From assembly GCF_032854445.1 (NCBI RefSeq), contig NW_027018493.1, forward strand, positions 1 to 21,149: a stretch of DNA of 21,149 nt. Direction: 5' to 3'. Under the pieces are notes generated by a model. That model was not told the DNA's origin and searched no databases. It saw nothing but the letters and a program-made list of their open reading frames with translations. The position numbers and the translations under genes are program-made. The stretch comes from Liolophura sinensis. Its lineage: Eukaryota; Mollusca; Polyplacophora; Chitonida; Chitonidae. Every line of letters starts with the position of its first letter. Position 1 is the stretch's first letter. Shown here piece by piece: positions 1-10,319 of the stretch.

Positions 1-90
1 TTCAACATGTAGATAAAGACATTTAGTTTGTCTTCGACTTAGAAATAAGACAATTGCTGGATGAGTTAAATGGGCTTGGCCCAAAGATTT
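1..90 (+). repeat. M0, partial monomer (3' end only)
   Basis: This is the last 90 bp of a monomer. It appears identical to 3413-3502 (end of M6), including catttagtttg and agaaataagac, which occur only in these two copies. Confidence 0.95.
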
Positions 91-642
91 GACGTCTTCT
101 GGGCTACCGAAGGGCACATAACTTATAAATCAAAAGTTGAATATAGTAATGACCAGATCGCGATATTACATAGTAAATGTAGCCGAATTTAATTAGCAAA
201 AAGCCCAGGCAAAAATCCAAAAGTGGAAAAACTGTTCCAATGCTGCTGGTAAGAGGCTAATCCGACGTATTTTGTGACGAGAAATCGAATGGTGCAAACC
301 GCGTTGCTCTCCGACCAATACTTTTGGCTGTAGCGACAATTTGAATGAGCATTTTATGTGAAAATCACGTGCCTAACAACGGCTCCTACTCCAAGGGAAC
401 CAAGGAAATTTGCAATTTTTTAACAGCTGGAGATGCCTGGCCCAATTGCGCATCTTTTGGCACCTTATTGATGTGGGTCAGTGTTTAATTATACTTTTTA
501 CAGCAGACTGTATCAAGTACCTTGTGTTTTTTATATACAAATGGTGTGGTTTTTCAACATGTAGATAAAGACATTGAGTTTGTCTTCCACTTAGAAGTAA
601 GACAATTGCTGGATGAGTTAAATGGGCTTGGCCCAAAGATTT
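91..642 (+). repeat. M1, satellite monomer, mixed type (552 bp)
   Basis: It has cctaacaac (type A) with caatacttttgg (type B), as in M7. It also shares ccaagggaacc, ttttttaacagc and gtgtttaattatac with M7. Four single-base insertions found in no other copy (taaatcaaaag, ccagatcgcg, caatttgaatg, gcattttatg) make it 552 bp. Private substitutions include gctcctactcc and cttccactt. Confidence 0.95.
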
Positions 643-1190
643 GACGTCTTCTGGGATACCGAAGGGCACATAACTTATAATCAAAAGTTGAATATAGTAA
701 TGACCAGTCGCGATATTACATAGTAAATGTAGCCGAATTTAATTAGCAAAAAGCCCAGGTAAAAATCCCAAAGTTGAAAAACTGTTCCAATGCTGCTGAT
801 AAGAGGCTAATCCGACGTATTTTGTGACGAGAAATCGAATGGTGCAAACCGCATTGCTCTCCGACCAATACTTTTGGCTGTAGCGACAATTGAATGAGCA
901 TTTATGTGAAAATCACGTGCCCAGCAACGGCTCTTACTCCATGGAAACCAAGGAAATTCGCAATTTTTCAACAGCTGGAGATGCCTGGCCCAATTGCGCA
1001 TCTTTTGGCACCTTATTGATGTGGGTCAGTGTTTAATTGTACTTTTTACAGCAGACTGTATCAAGTACCTTGTGTTTTTTATATACAAATGGTGTGGTTT
1101 TTCAACATGTAGATAAAGACATTGAGTTTGTCTTCGACTTAGAAGTAAGACAATTGCTGGATGAGTTAAATGGGCTTGGCCCAAAGATTT
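643..1190 (+). repeat. M2, satellite monomer, type B
   Basis: Marked by gctgataag, aaaccgcattgc and aaattcgcaatt, the last two shared only with M10. It has cccagcaac and gtgtttaatt. Private: gggataccg. The cccaaagttgaaa variant recurs in the second duplicate of M3. Confidence 0.95.
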
Positions 1191-1858
1191 GACGTCTTCT
1201 GGGCTACCGAAGGGCACATAACTTATAATCAAAAGTTGAATATAGTAATGACCAGTCGCGATATTACATAGTAAATGTAGCCGAATTGAATTAGCAAAAA
1301 GCCCAGGCAAAAATCCCAAAGTGGAAAAACTGTTCCAATGCTGCTGATAAGAGGCTAATCCGACGTATTTTGTGACGAGAAATCGAATGGTGACGAGAAA
1401 TCGAATTGAATTAGCAAAAAGCCCAGGCAAAAATCCCAAAGTTGAAAAACTGTTCCAATGCTGCTGATAAGAGGCTAATCCGACGTATTTTGTGACGAGA
1501 AATCGAATGGTGCAAACCGCGTTGCTCTCCGACCAATACTTTTGGCTGTAGCGACAATTGAATGAGCATTTATGTGAAAATCACGTGACCAGCAACGGCT
1601 CTTACTCCATGGAAACCAAGGAAATTTGCAATTTTTCAACAGCTGGAGATGCCTGGCCCAATTGCGCATCTTTTGGCACCTTTTTGATGTGGGTCAGTGT
1701 TCAATTGTACTTTTTACAGCAGACTGTATCAAGTACCTTGTTGTTTTTATATACAAATGGTGTGGTTTTTCAACATGTAGATAAAGACATTGAGTTTGTC
1801 TTCGACTTAGAAGTAAGACAACTGCTGGATGAGTTAAATGGGCTTGGCCCAAAGATTT
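1191..1858 (+). repeat. M3, satellite monomer with 120-bp internal duplication (668 bp)
   Basis: Type B with gaccagcaac, gtgttcaatt and ttgttgtttt. It shares gcacctttttgatg and caactgctgg only with M8, 2861 bp downstream. The excess length is the duplication at 1282-1512. Confidence 0.95.
1282..1512 (+). repeat. 120-bp tandem duplication inside M3
   Basis: Copies at 1282-1392 and 1402-1512 match at an offset of 120 bp with one difference (gtggaaa against gttgaaa). The junction also holds a 17-bp direct repeat at 18-bp offset, starting at 1372 and 1390. The motif cgaat is shared at the switch point. This fits slippage or microhomology-mediated duplication. Confidence 0.95.
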
Positions 1859-2406
1859 GACGTCTTCTGGGCTACCGAAGGGCACATAACTTATAATCAA
1901 AAGTTGAATATAGTAATGACCAGTCGCGATATTACATAGTAAATGTAGCCGAATTTAATTAGCAAAAAGCCCAGGCAAAAATCCAAAAGTGGAAAAACTG
2001 TTCCAATGCTGCTGGTAAGAGGCTAATCCGGCGTATTTTGTGAGGAGAAATCGAATGGTGTAAACCGCGTTGCTATCCGACCAACACTTATGGCTGTAGC
2101 GACAATTGAATGAGCATTTATGTGAAAATCACGTGCCTAACAACGGCTCTTACTCCAAGGGAACCAAGGAAATTTGCAATTTTTCAACAGCTGGAGATGC
2201 CTGGCCCAATTCCGCATCTTTTGGCACCTTATTGATGTGGGTCAGTGTTCAATTGTACTTTTTACAGCAGACTGTGTCAAGTACCTTGTTGTTTTTATAT
2301 ACAAATGGTGTGGTTTTTCAACATGTAGATAAAGACATTGAGCTTGTCTTCGACTTAGAAGTAAGACAATTGCTGGATGAGTTAAATGGGCTTGGCCCAA
2401 AGATTT
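1859..2406 (+). repeat. M4, satellite monomer, type A
   Basis: It has caacacttatgg, cctaacaac and ccaagggaacc, plus ccggcgtatt and gtgtaaacc shared with M9. Private changes are gtgaggagaa, gctatccgacc, attccgcatc and gagcttgtc. It has gtgtcaagtacc. Confidence 0.95.
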
Positions 2407-2954
2407 GACGTCTTCTGGGCTACCGAAGGGCACATAACTTATAATCAAAAGTTGAATATAGTAATGACCAGTCGCGATATTACATAGTAAATGTAGCCGA
2501 ATTGAATTAGCAAAAAGACCAGGCAAAAACCCAAAAGTGGAAAACCTGTTCCAATGCTGCTGGTAAGAGGCTAATCCGACGCATTTTGTGACGAGAAATC
2601 GAATGGTGCAAACCGCGTTGCTCTCCGACCAACACTTATGGTTGTAGCGACAATTGAATGAGCATTTATGTGAAAATCACGTGCCTAACAACGGCTCTTA
2701 CTCCAAGGAAACCAAGGAAATTTGCAATTTTTCAACAGCTGGAGATGCCTGGCCCAATTGCGCATCTTTTGGCACCTTATTGATGTGGGTCAGTGTTTAA
2801 TTGTACTTTTTACAGCAGACTGTATCAAGTACCTTGTGTTTTTTATATACAAATGGTGTGGTTTTTCAACATGTAGATAAAGACATTGAGTTTGTCTTCG
2901 ACTTAGAAGTAAGACAATTGCTGGATGAGTTAAATGGGCTTGGCCCAAAGATTT
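2407..2954 (+). repeat. M5, satellite monomer, type A
   Basis: It carries acttatggttgtag and ccaaggaaacc, otherwise present only in M37. Private changes cluster at aaagaccagg, aaaacccaaaag, gaaaacctg and cgacgcatt. It has gtgtttaatt. Confidence 0.95.
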
Positions 2955-3502
2955 GACGTCTTCTGGGCTACCGAAGGGCACATAACTTATAATAAAAAGT
3001 TGACTATAATAATGACCAGTCGCGATATTACATAGTAAATGTAGCCGAATTGAATTAGCAAAAAGCCCAGGCAAAAATCCAAAAGTGGAAAAACTGTTCC
3101 AATGCTGCTGGTAAGAGGCTAATCCGACGTATTTTGTGACGAGAAATCGAATGGTGCAAACCGCGTTGCTCTCCGACCAATACTTTTGGCTGTAGCGACA
3201 ATTGAATGAGCATTTATGTGAAAATCACGTGCCCAGCAACGGCTCTTACTCCATGGAAACCAAGGAAATTTGCAATTTTTCAACAGCTGGAGATGCCTGG
3301 CCCAATTGCGCATCTTTTGGCACCTTATTGATGTGGGTCAGTGTTTAATTGTACTTTTTACAGCAGACTGTATCAAGTACCTTGTGTTTTTTATATACAA
3401 ATGGTGTGGTTTTTCAACATGTAGATAAAGACATTTAGTTTGTCTTCGACTTAGAAATAAGACAATTGCTGGATGAGTTAAATGGGCTTGGCCCAAAGAT
3501 TT
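2955..3502 (+). repeat. M6, satellite monomer, type B
   Basis: It has ataataaaaag, then gactataataatg (shared with M38) and cccagcaac. Its 3' end, with catttag and gaaataag, is the same as M0. Confidence 0.95.
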
Positions 3503-4051
3503 GACGTCTTCTGGGCTACCGAAGGGCACATAACTTATAATGAAAAGTTGAATATAGTAATGACCAGTCGCGATATTACATAGTAAATGTAGCCGAATTT
3601 AATTAGCTAAAAGCCCAGGCAAAAATCCAAAAGTGGAAAAACTGTTCCAATGCTGCTGGTAAGAGGCTAATCCGACGTATTTTGTGACGAGAAATCGAAT
3701 GGTGCAAACCGCGTTGCTCTCCGACCAATACTTTTGGCTGTAGCGACAATTGAATGAGCATTTATGTGAAAATCACGTGCCTAACAACGGCTCTTACTCC
3801 AAGGGAACCAAGGAAATTTGCAATTTTTTAACAGCTGGAGATGCCTGGCCCAATTGCGCATCTTTTGGCACCTTATTGATGTGGGTCAGTGTTTAATTAT
3901 ACTTTTTACAGCAGACTGTATCAAGTACCTTGTGTTTTTTATATACAAATGGTGTGGTTTTTTCAACATGTAGATAAAGACATTGAGTTTGTCTTCGACT
4001 TAGAAGTAAGACAATTGCTGGATGAGTTAAATGGGCTTGGCCCAAAGATTT
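3503..4051 (+). repeat. M7, satellite monomer, mixed type
   Basis: Close relative of M1, with cctaacaac, ccaagggaacc, ttttttaacagc and gtgtttaattatac. Private: ttagctaaaa. One extra T in the ttttttcaac run makes it 549 bp. Confidence 0.95.
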
Positions 4052-4719
4052 GACGTCTTCTGGGCTACCGAAGGGCACATAACTTATAATCAAAAGTTGA
4101 TTATAGTAATGACCAGTCGCGATATTACATAGTAAATGTAGCCGAATTGAATTAGCAAAAAGCCCAGGCAAAAATCCCAAAGTGGAAAAACTGTTCCAAT
4201 GCTGCTGATAAGAGGCTAATCCGACGTATTTTGTGACGAGAAATCGAATGGTGACGAGAAATCGAATTGAATTAGCAAAAAGCCCAGGCAAAAATCCCAA
4301 AGTGGAAAAACTGTTCCAATGCTGCTGATAAGAGGCTAATCCGACGTATTTTGTGACGAGAAATCGAATGGTGCAAACCGCGTTGCTCTCCGACCAATAC
4401 TTTTGGCTGTAGCGACAATTGAATGAGCATTTATGTGAAAATCACGTGACCAGCAACGGCTCTTACTCCATGGAAACCAAGGAAATTTGCAATTTTTCAA
4501 CAGCTGGAGATGCCTGGCCCAATTGCGCATCTTTTGGCACCTTTTTGATGTGGGTCAGTGTTCAATTGTACTTTTTACAGCAGACTGTATCAAGTACCTT
4601 GTTGTTTTTACATACAAATGGTGTGGTTTTTCAACATGTAGATAAAGACATTGAGTTTGTCTTCGACTTAGAAGTAAGACAACTGCTGGATGAGTTAAAT
4701 GGGCTTGGCCCAAAGATTT
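4052..4719 (+). repeat. M8, satellite monomer with 120-bp internal duplication (668 bp)
   Basis: Near copy of M3, with gcacctttttgatg and caactgctgg. It differs at ttgattatag and tttttacatac, and both duplicates here read gtggaaa. Confidence 0.95.
4143..4373 (+). repeat. 120-bp tandem duplication inside M8
   Basis: Copies at 4143-4253 and 4263-4373 match at 120-bp offset with no difference seen. The junction is the same as in M3, including the repeated tgacgagaaatcgaat. Confidence 0.95.
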
Positions 4720-5266
4720 GACGTCTTCTGGGCTACCGAAGGGCACATAACTTATAATCAAAAGTTGAATATAGTAATGACCAGTCGCGATATTACATAG
4801 TAAATGTAGCCGAATTGAATTAGCAAAAAGCCCAGGTAAAAATCCAAAAGTGGAAAAACTGTTCCAATGCTGCTGGTAAGAGGCTAATCCGGCGTATTTT
4901 GTGACGAGAAATCGAATGGTGTAAACCGCGTTGCTCTCCGACCAACACTTATGGCTGTAGCGACAATTGAATGAGCATTTATGTGAAACTCACGTGCCTA
5001 ACAACGGCTCTTACTCCAAGGGAACCAAGGAAATTTGCAATTTTTCAACAGCTGGAGATGCCTGGCCCAATTGCGCATCTTTTGGCACTTTATTGATGTG
5101 GGTCAGTGTTTAATTATACTTTTTACAGCAGACTGTATCAAGTACCTTGTGTTTTTATATACAAATGGTGTGGTTTTTCAACATGTAGATAAAGACATTG
5201 AGTTTGTCTTCGACTTAGAAGTAAGACAATTGCTGGATGAGTTAAATGGGCTTGGCCCAAAGATTT
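4720..5266 (+). repeat. M9, satellite monomer, type A (547 bp)
   Basis: It shares ccggcgtatt, gtgtaaacc and ccaagggaacc with M4, and gtgtttaattatac with M1 and M7. Private: gaaactcacg and ggcactttatt. One T fewer in the run after ccttgtg. Confidence 0.95.
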
Positions 5267-5814
5267 GACGTCTTCTGGGCTACCGAAGGGCACATAACTT
5301 ATAATCAAAAGTTGATTATAGTAATGACCAGTCGCGATATTACATAGTAAATGTAGCCGAATTTAATTAGCAAAAAGCCCAGGCAAAAATCCAAAAGTGG
5401 AAAAACTGTTCCAATGCTGCTGATAAGAGGCTAATCCGACGTATTTTGTGACGAGAAATCGAATGGTGCAAACCGCATTGCTCTCCGACCAATACTTTTG
5501 GCTGTAGCGACAATTGAATGAGCATTTATGTGAAAATCACGTGCCCAGCAACGGCTCTTACTCCATGGAAACCAAGGAAATTCGCAATTTTTCAACAGCT
5601 GGAGATGCCTGGCCCAATTGCGCATCTTTTGGCACCTTATTGATGTGGGTCAGTGTTTAATTGTACTTTTTACAGCAGACTGTATCAAGTACCTTGTGTT
5701 TTCTATATACAAATGGTGTGGTTTTTCAACATGTAGATAAAGACATTGAGTTTGTCTTCGACTTAGAAGTAAGACAATTGCTGGATGAGTTAAATGGGCT
5801 TGGCCCAAAGATTT
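5267..5814 (+). repeat. M10, satellite monomer, type B
   Basis: Sister of M2 (ccgcattgc, aaattcgcaatt, gctgataag), 4624 bp downstream of it. It has ttgattatag and the private ttttctatatac. Confidence 0.95.
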
Positions 5815-6482
5815 GACGTCTTCTGGGCTACCGAAGGGCACATAACTTATAATCAAAAGTTGATTATAGTAATGACCAGTCGCGATATTACATAGTAAAT
5901 GTAGCCGAATTGAATTAGCAAAAAGCCCAGGCAAAAATCCCAAAGTGGAAAAACTGTTCCAATGCTGCTGATAAGAGGCTAATCCGACGTATTTTGTGAC
6001 GAGAAATCGAATGGTGACGAGAAATCGAATTGAATTAGCAAAAAGCCCAGGCAAAAATCCAAAAGTGGAAAAACTGTTCCAATGCTGCTGATAAGAGGCT
6101 AATCCGACGTATTTTGTGACGAGAAATCGAATGGTGCAAACCGCGTTGCTCTCTGACCAATACTTATGGCTGCAGCGACAATTGAATGAGCATTTATGTG
6201 AAAATCACGTGACCAGCAACGGCTCTTACTCCATGGAAACCAAGGAAATTTGCAATTTTTCAACAGCTGGAGATGCCTGGCCCAATTGCGCATCTTTTGG
6301 CACCTTATTGATGTGGGTCAGTGTTCAATTGTACTTTTTACAGCAGACTGTATCAAGTACCTTGTTGTTTTTATATACAAATGGTGTGGTTTTTCAACAT
6401 GTAGATAAAGACATTGAGTTTGTCTTCGACTTAGAAGTAAGACAATTGCTGGATGAGTTAAATGGGCTTGGCCCAAAGATTT
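5815..6482 (+). repeat. M11, satellite monomer with 120-bp internal duplication (668 bp)
   Basis: Type B by gaccagcaac, but it has ctctctgacc and caatacttatgg, a combination shared with M20. Private: ggctgcagcg. The excess is the duplication at 5906-6136. Confidence 0.95.
5906..6136 (+). repeat. 120-bp tandem duplication inside M11
   Basis: Copies at 5906-6016 and 6026-6136 match at 120-bp offset with one difference (atcccaaag against atccaaaag). The junction is the same as in M3 and M8, so all three probably descend from one event. Confidence 0.95.
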
Positions 6483-7030
6483 GACGTCTTCTGGGCTACC
6501 GAAGGGCACATAACTTATAATAAAAAGTTGAATATAGTAATGACCAGTCGCGATATTACATAGTAAATGTAGCCGAATTGAATTAGCAAAAAGCCCAGGC
6601 AAAAATCCAAAAGTGGAAAAACTGTTCCAATGCTGCTGGTAAGAGGCTAATCCGCCGTATTTCGTGACGAGAAATCGAATGGTGCAAACCGCGTTGCTCT
6701 CCGACCAACACTTATGGCTGTAGCGACAATTGAATGAGCATTTATGTGAAAATCACGTGCCTAACAACGGCTCTTACTCCATGGAAACCAAGGAAATTTG
6801 CAATTTTTCAACAGCTGGAGATGCCTGGCCCAATTTCGCATCTTTTGGCACCTTATTGATGTGGGTCAGTGTTCAGTTGTACTTTTTACAGCAGACTGTA
6901 TCAAGTACCTTTTTGTTTTTATATACAAATGGTGTGGTTTTTCAACATGTAGATAAAGACATTGAGTTTGTCTTCGACTTAGAAGTAAGACAATTGCTGG
7001 ATGAGTTAAATGGGCTTGGCCCAAAGATTT
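6483..7030 (+). repeat. M12, satellite monomer, type A
   Basis: It has ataataaaaag, ccgccgtatttcg (shared with M25 and M33), cctaacaac and ctttttgtttt. The aatttcgcatc variant recurs in M31. Private: gttcagttg. Confidence 0.95.
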
Positions 7031-7579
7031 GACGTCTTCTGGGCTACTGAAGGGCACATAACTTATAATCAAAAGTTGAATATAGTAATGGCCAGTCGCG
7101 ATATTACATAGTAAATGTAGCCGAATTGAATTAGCAAAAAGCCCAGGCAAAAATCCAAAAGTGGAAAAAACTGTTCCAATGCTGCTGGTAAGAGGCTAAT
7201 CCGCCGTATTTTGTGACGAGAAATCGAATGGTGCAAACCTCGTTGCTCTCCGACCAACACTTATGGCTGTAGCTACAATTGAATGAGCATTTATGTGAAA
7301 ATCACGTGCCTAACAACGGCTCTTACTCCATGGAAACCAAGGAAATTTGCAATTTTTCAACAGCTGGAGATGCCTGGCCTAATTGCGCATCTTTTGGCAC
7401 CTTATTGATGTGGGTCAGTGTTCAATTGTACTTTTTACAGCAGACTGTGTCAAGTGCATAGTTGTTTTTATATACAAATGGTGTGGTTTTTCAACATGTA
7501 GATAAAGACATTGAGTTTGTCTTCGACTTAGAAGTAAGACAATTGCTGGATGAGTTAAATGGGCTTGGCCCAAAGATTT
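7031..7579 (+). repeat. M13, HOR-opening satellite monomer, type A
   Basis: It has gggctactga and atggccagtc (shared with M21), cctcgttgc, gctacaattg, gcctaattgc and gtgtcaagtgcatag. It matches M21 at +4385 bp. One extra A in the gtggaaaaaactg run. Confidence 0.95.
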
Positions 7580-8127
7580 GACGTCTTCTGGGCTACCGAA
7601 GGGCACATAACTTATAATGAAAAGTTGACTATAGTAATCACCAGTCGCAATAATACATAGTAAATGTAGCCGAATTTAATTAGCAAAAAGCCCAGGCAAA
7701 AATCCAAAAGTGGAAAAACTGTTCCAATGCTGCTGGTAAGAGGCTAATCCGACGTATTTTGTGACGAGAAATCGAATGGTGCAAACCGCGTTGCTCTCCG
7801 ACCAATACTTTTGGCTGTAGCGACAATTGAATGAGCATTTATGTGAAAATCACGTGACCAGCAACGGCTCTTACTCCATGGAAACCAAGGAAATTTGCAA
7901 TTTTTCAACAGCTGGAGATGCCTGGCCCAATTGCGCATCTTTTGGCACCTTATTGATGTGGGTCAGTGTTTAATTGTACTTTTTACAGCAGACTGCGTCA
8001 AGTACATTGTTGTTTTTATATACAAATGGTGTGCTATTTCAACATGTAGATAAAGACATTGAGTTTGTCTTCGACTTAGAAGTAAGACAATTGCTGGATG
8101 AGTTAAATGGGCTTGGCCCAAAGATTT
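7580..8127 (+). repeat. M14, satellite monomer, type B
   Basis: It has aatcaccagtcgcaataat and tgcgtcaagtacattg, shared only with M22 and M29. Private: gtgctatttc (gtgctttttc in the other two). Confidence 0.95.
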
Positions 8128-8675
8128 GACGTCTTCTGGGCTACCGAAGGGCACATAACTTATAATGAAAAGTTGACTATAGTAATGACCAGTCGCGATA
8201 TTACATAGTAAATGTAGCCGAATTTAATTAGCAAAAAGCCCAGGCAAAAATCCAAAAGTGGAAAAACTGTTCCAATGCTGCTGGTAAGCGGCTAATCCGC
8301 CGTATTTTGTGACGAGAAATCGAATGGTGCAAACCGCGTTGCTCTCCGACCAACACTTATGGCTGTAGCTACAATTGAATGAGCATTTATGTGAAAATCA
8401 CGTGCCTAACAACGGCTCTTACTCCATGGAAACCAAGGAAATTTGCAATTTTTCAACAGCTGGAGATGCCTGGCCCAATTGCGCATCTTTTGGCACCTTA
8501 TTGATGTGGGTCAGTGTTTAATTGTACTTTTTACAGCAGACTGTATCAAGTACCTTGTGTTTTTTATATACAAATGGTGTGGTTTTTCAACATGTAGATA
8601 AAGACATTGAGTTTGTCTTCGACTTAGAAGTAAGACAATTGCTGGATGAGTTAAATGGGCTTGGCCCAAAGATTT
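8128..8675 (+). repeat. M15, satellite monomer, type A
   Basis: It has ataatgaaaag, gctacaattg and cctaacaac. Its 5' two thirds match M23 and M30, but its 3' third (gtgtttaatt, ttttttatatac) does not. Private: gtaagcggc. Confidence 0.95.
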
Positions 8676-9223
8676 GACGTCTTCTGGGCTACCGAAGGGC
8701 ACATAACTTATAATCAAAAGTTGATTATAGTAATTACCAGTCGCGATATTACATAGTAAATGTAGCCGAATTGAATTAGCAAAAAGCCCAGGCAAAAATC
8801 CCAAAGTGGAAAAACTGTTCCAATGCTGCTGATAAGAGGCTAATCCGACGTATTTTGTGACGAGAAATCGAATGGTGCAAACCGCGTTGCTCTCCGACCA
8901 ATACTTTTGGCTGTAGCGACAATTGAATGAGCATTTATGTGAAAATCACGTGACCAGCAACGGCTCTTACTCCATGGAAACCAAAGAAATTTGCAATTTT
9001 TCAACAGCTGGAGATGCCTGGCCCAATTGCTCATCTTTTGGCACCTTATTGATGTGGGTCAGTGTTCAATTGTACTTTTTACAGCAGACTGTATCAAGTA
9101 CCTTGTGTTTTTTGTATACAAATGGTGTGGTTTTTCAACATGTAGATAAAGACATTGAGTTTGTCTTCGACTTAGAAGTAAGACAATTGCTGGATGAGTT
9201 AAATGGGCTTGGCCCAAAGATTT
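8676..9223 (+). repeat. M16, satellite monomer, type B
   Basis: It has ttgattatag, gctgataag and gaccagcaac. The 3' part, with gtgttcaatt and ttttttgtatac, matches the 3' part of M23. Private: agtaattacc, ccaaagaaa and attgctcatc. Confidence 0.95.
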
Positions 9224-9771
9224 GACGTCTTCTGGGCTACCGAAGGGCACATAACTTATAATCAAAAGTTGATTATAGTAATGACCAGTCGCGATATTAC
9301 ATAGTAAATGTAGCCGAATTGAATTAGCAAAAAGCCCAGGCAAAAATCCCAAAGTGGAAAAACTGTTCCAATGCTGCTGATAAGAGGCTAATCCGACGTA
9401 TTTTGTGACGAGAAATCGAATGGTGCAAACCGCGTTGCTCTCCGACCAATACTTTTGGCTGTAGCGACAATTGAATGAGCATTTATGTGAAAATCACGTG
9501 ACCAGCAACGGCTCTTACTCCATGGAAACCAAGGAAATTTGCAATTTTTCAACAGCTGGAGATGCCTGGCCCAATTGCGCATCTTTTGGCACCTTATTGA
9601 TGTGGGTCAGTGTTTAATTGTACTTTTTACAGCAGACTGTATCAAGTACCTTGTGTTTTTTATATACAAATGGTGTGGTTTTTCAACATGTAGATAAAGA
9701 CATTGAGTTTGTCTTCGACTTAGAAGTAAGACAATTGCTGGATGAGTTAAATGGGCTTGGCCCAAAGATTT
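9224..9771 (+). repeat. M17, satellite monomer, type B
   Basis: It has ttgattatag, cccaaagtgg, gctgataag, gaccagcaac and gtgtttaatt. Its 5' part matches the 5' parts of M24 and M31. Confidence 0.95.
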
Positions 9772-10319
9772 GACGTCTTCTGGGCTACCGAAGGGCACAT
9801 AACTTATAATCAAAAGTTGAATATAGTAATGACCAGTCGCGATATTACATAGTAAATGTAGCCGAATTTAATTAGCAAAAAGCCCAGGCAAAAATCCCAA
9901 AGTGGAAAAACTGTTCCAATGCTGCTGGTAAGAGGCTAATCCGCCGTATTTTGTGACGAGAAATCGAATGGTGCAAACCGCGTTGCTCTCCCACCAATAC
10001 TTTTGGCTGTAGCGACAATTGAATGAGCATTTATGTGAAAATCACGTGCCCAGCAACGGCTCTTACTCCATGGAAACCAAGGAAATTTGCAATTTTTCAA
10101 CAGCTGGAGATGCCTGGCCCAATTGCGCATCTTTTGGCACCTTATTGATGTGGGTCAGTGTTCAATTGTACTTTTTACAGCAGACTGTATCAAGTACCTT
10201 GTTGTTTTTATATACAAATGGTGTGGTTTTTCAACATGTAGATAAAGACATTGAGTTTGTCTTCGACTTAGAAGTAAGACAATTGCTGGATGAGTTAAAT
10301 GGGCTTGGCCCAAAGATTT
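9772..10319 (+). repeat. M18, satellite monomer, type B
   Basis: It has ccgccgtatt and ctcccaccaatac, shared only with M27 at +4934 bp, plus cccagcaac, gtgttcaatt and ttgttgtttt. Confidence 0.95.

Larger units (their letters stand above)
1..7030 (+). repeat. Left mosaic domain of the array (M0-M12)
   Basis: Here monomers do not follow the HOR order seen to the right. Variant copies recur at irregular spacing: M0-M1 resemble M6-M7, M3 resembles M8, M2 resembles M10, and M4 resembles M9. All three 668-bp monomers are here. Variants confined to this part are ccaagggaacc, gtgtttaattatac, aaattcgcaatt, and caactgctgg in place of caattgctgg. Related copies differ more here than in the HOR domain. 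M3-M4 against M8-M9 shows about 8 differences per kb by eye, which suggests older or less homogenised duplications. Confidence 0.8.

Noticed and set aside
1475-1669. Minus-strand 64-codon open frame (and the companion 63-97-codon frame) present in most monomers
   Set aside because: Recurrence follows from repeat identity. There is no recognisable family, and start and end shift with single-base changes. No separate promoter or terminator context exists.
1558-1860. Plus-strand 100-codon open frame recurring in 16 monomers as a possible gene
   Set aside because: It persists only where the repeat persists. It is stopped in 22 of 38 copies, variants change amino acids freely, it has no recognisable domain, and it overlaps equally good minus-strand frames.
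2985-2996. AATAAA polyadenylation signal in ataataaaaag (M6, M12, M20)
   Set aside because: It arises from a one-base variant of ataatcaaaag in three copies, with no upstream gene to serve.
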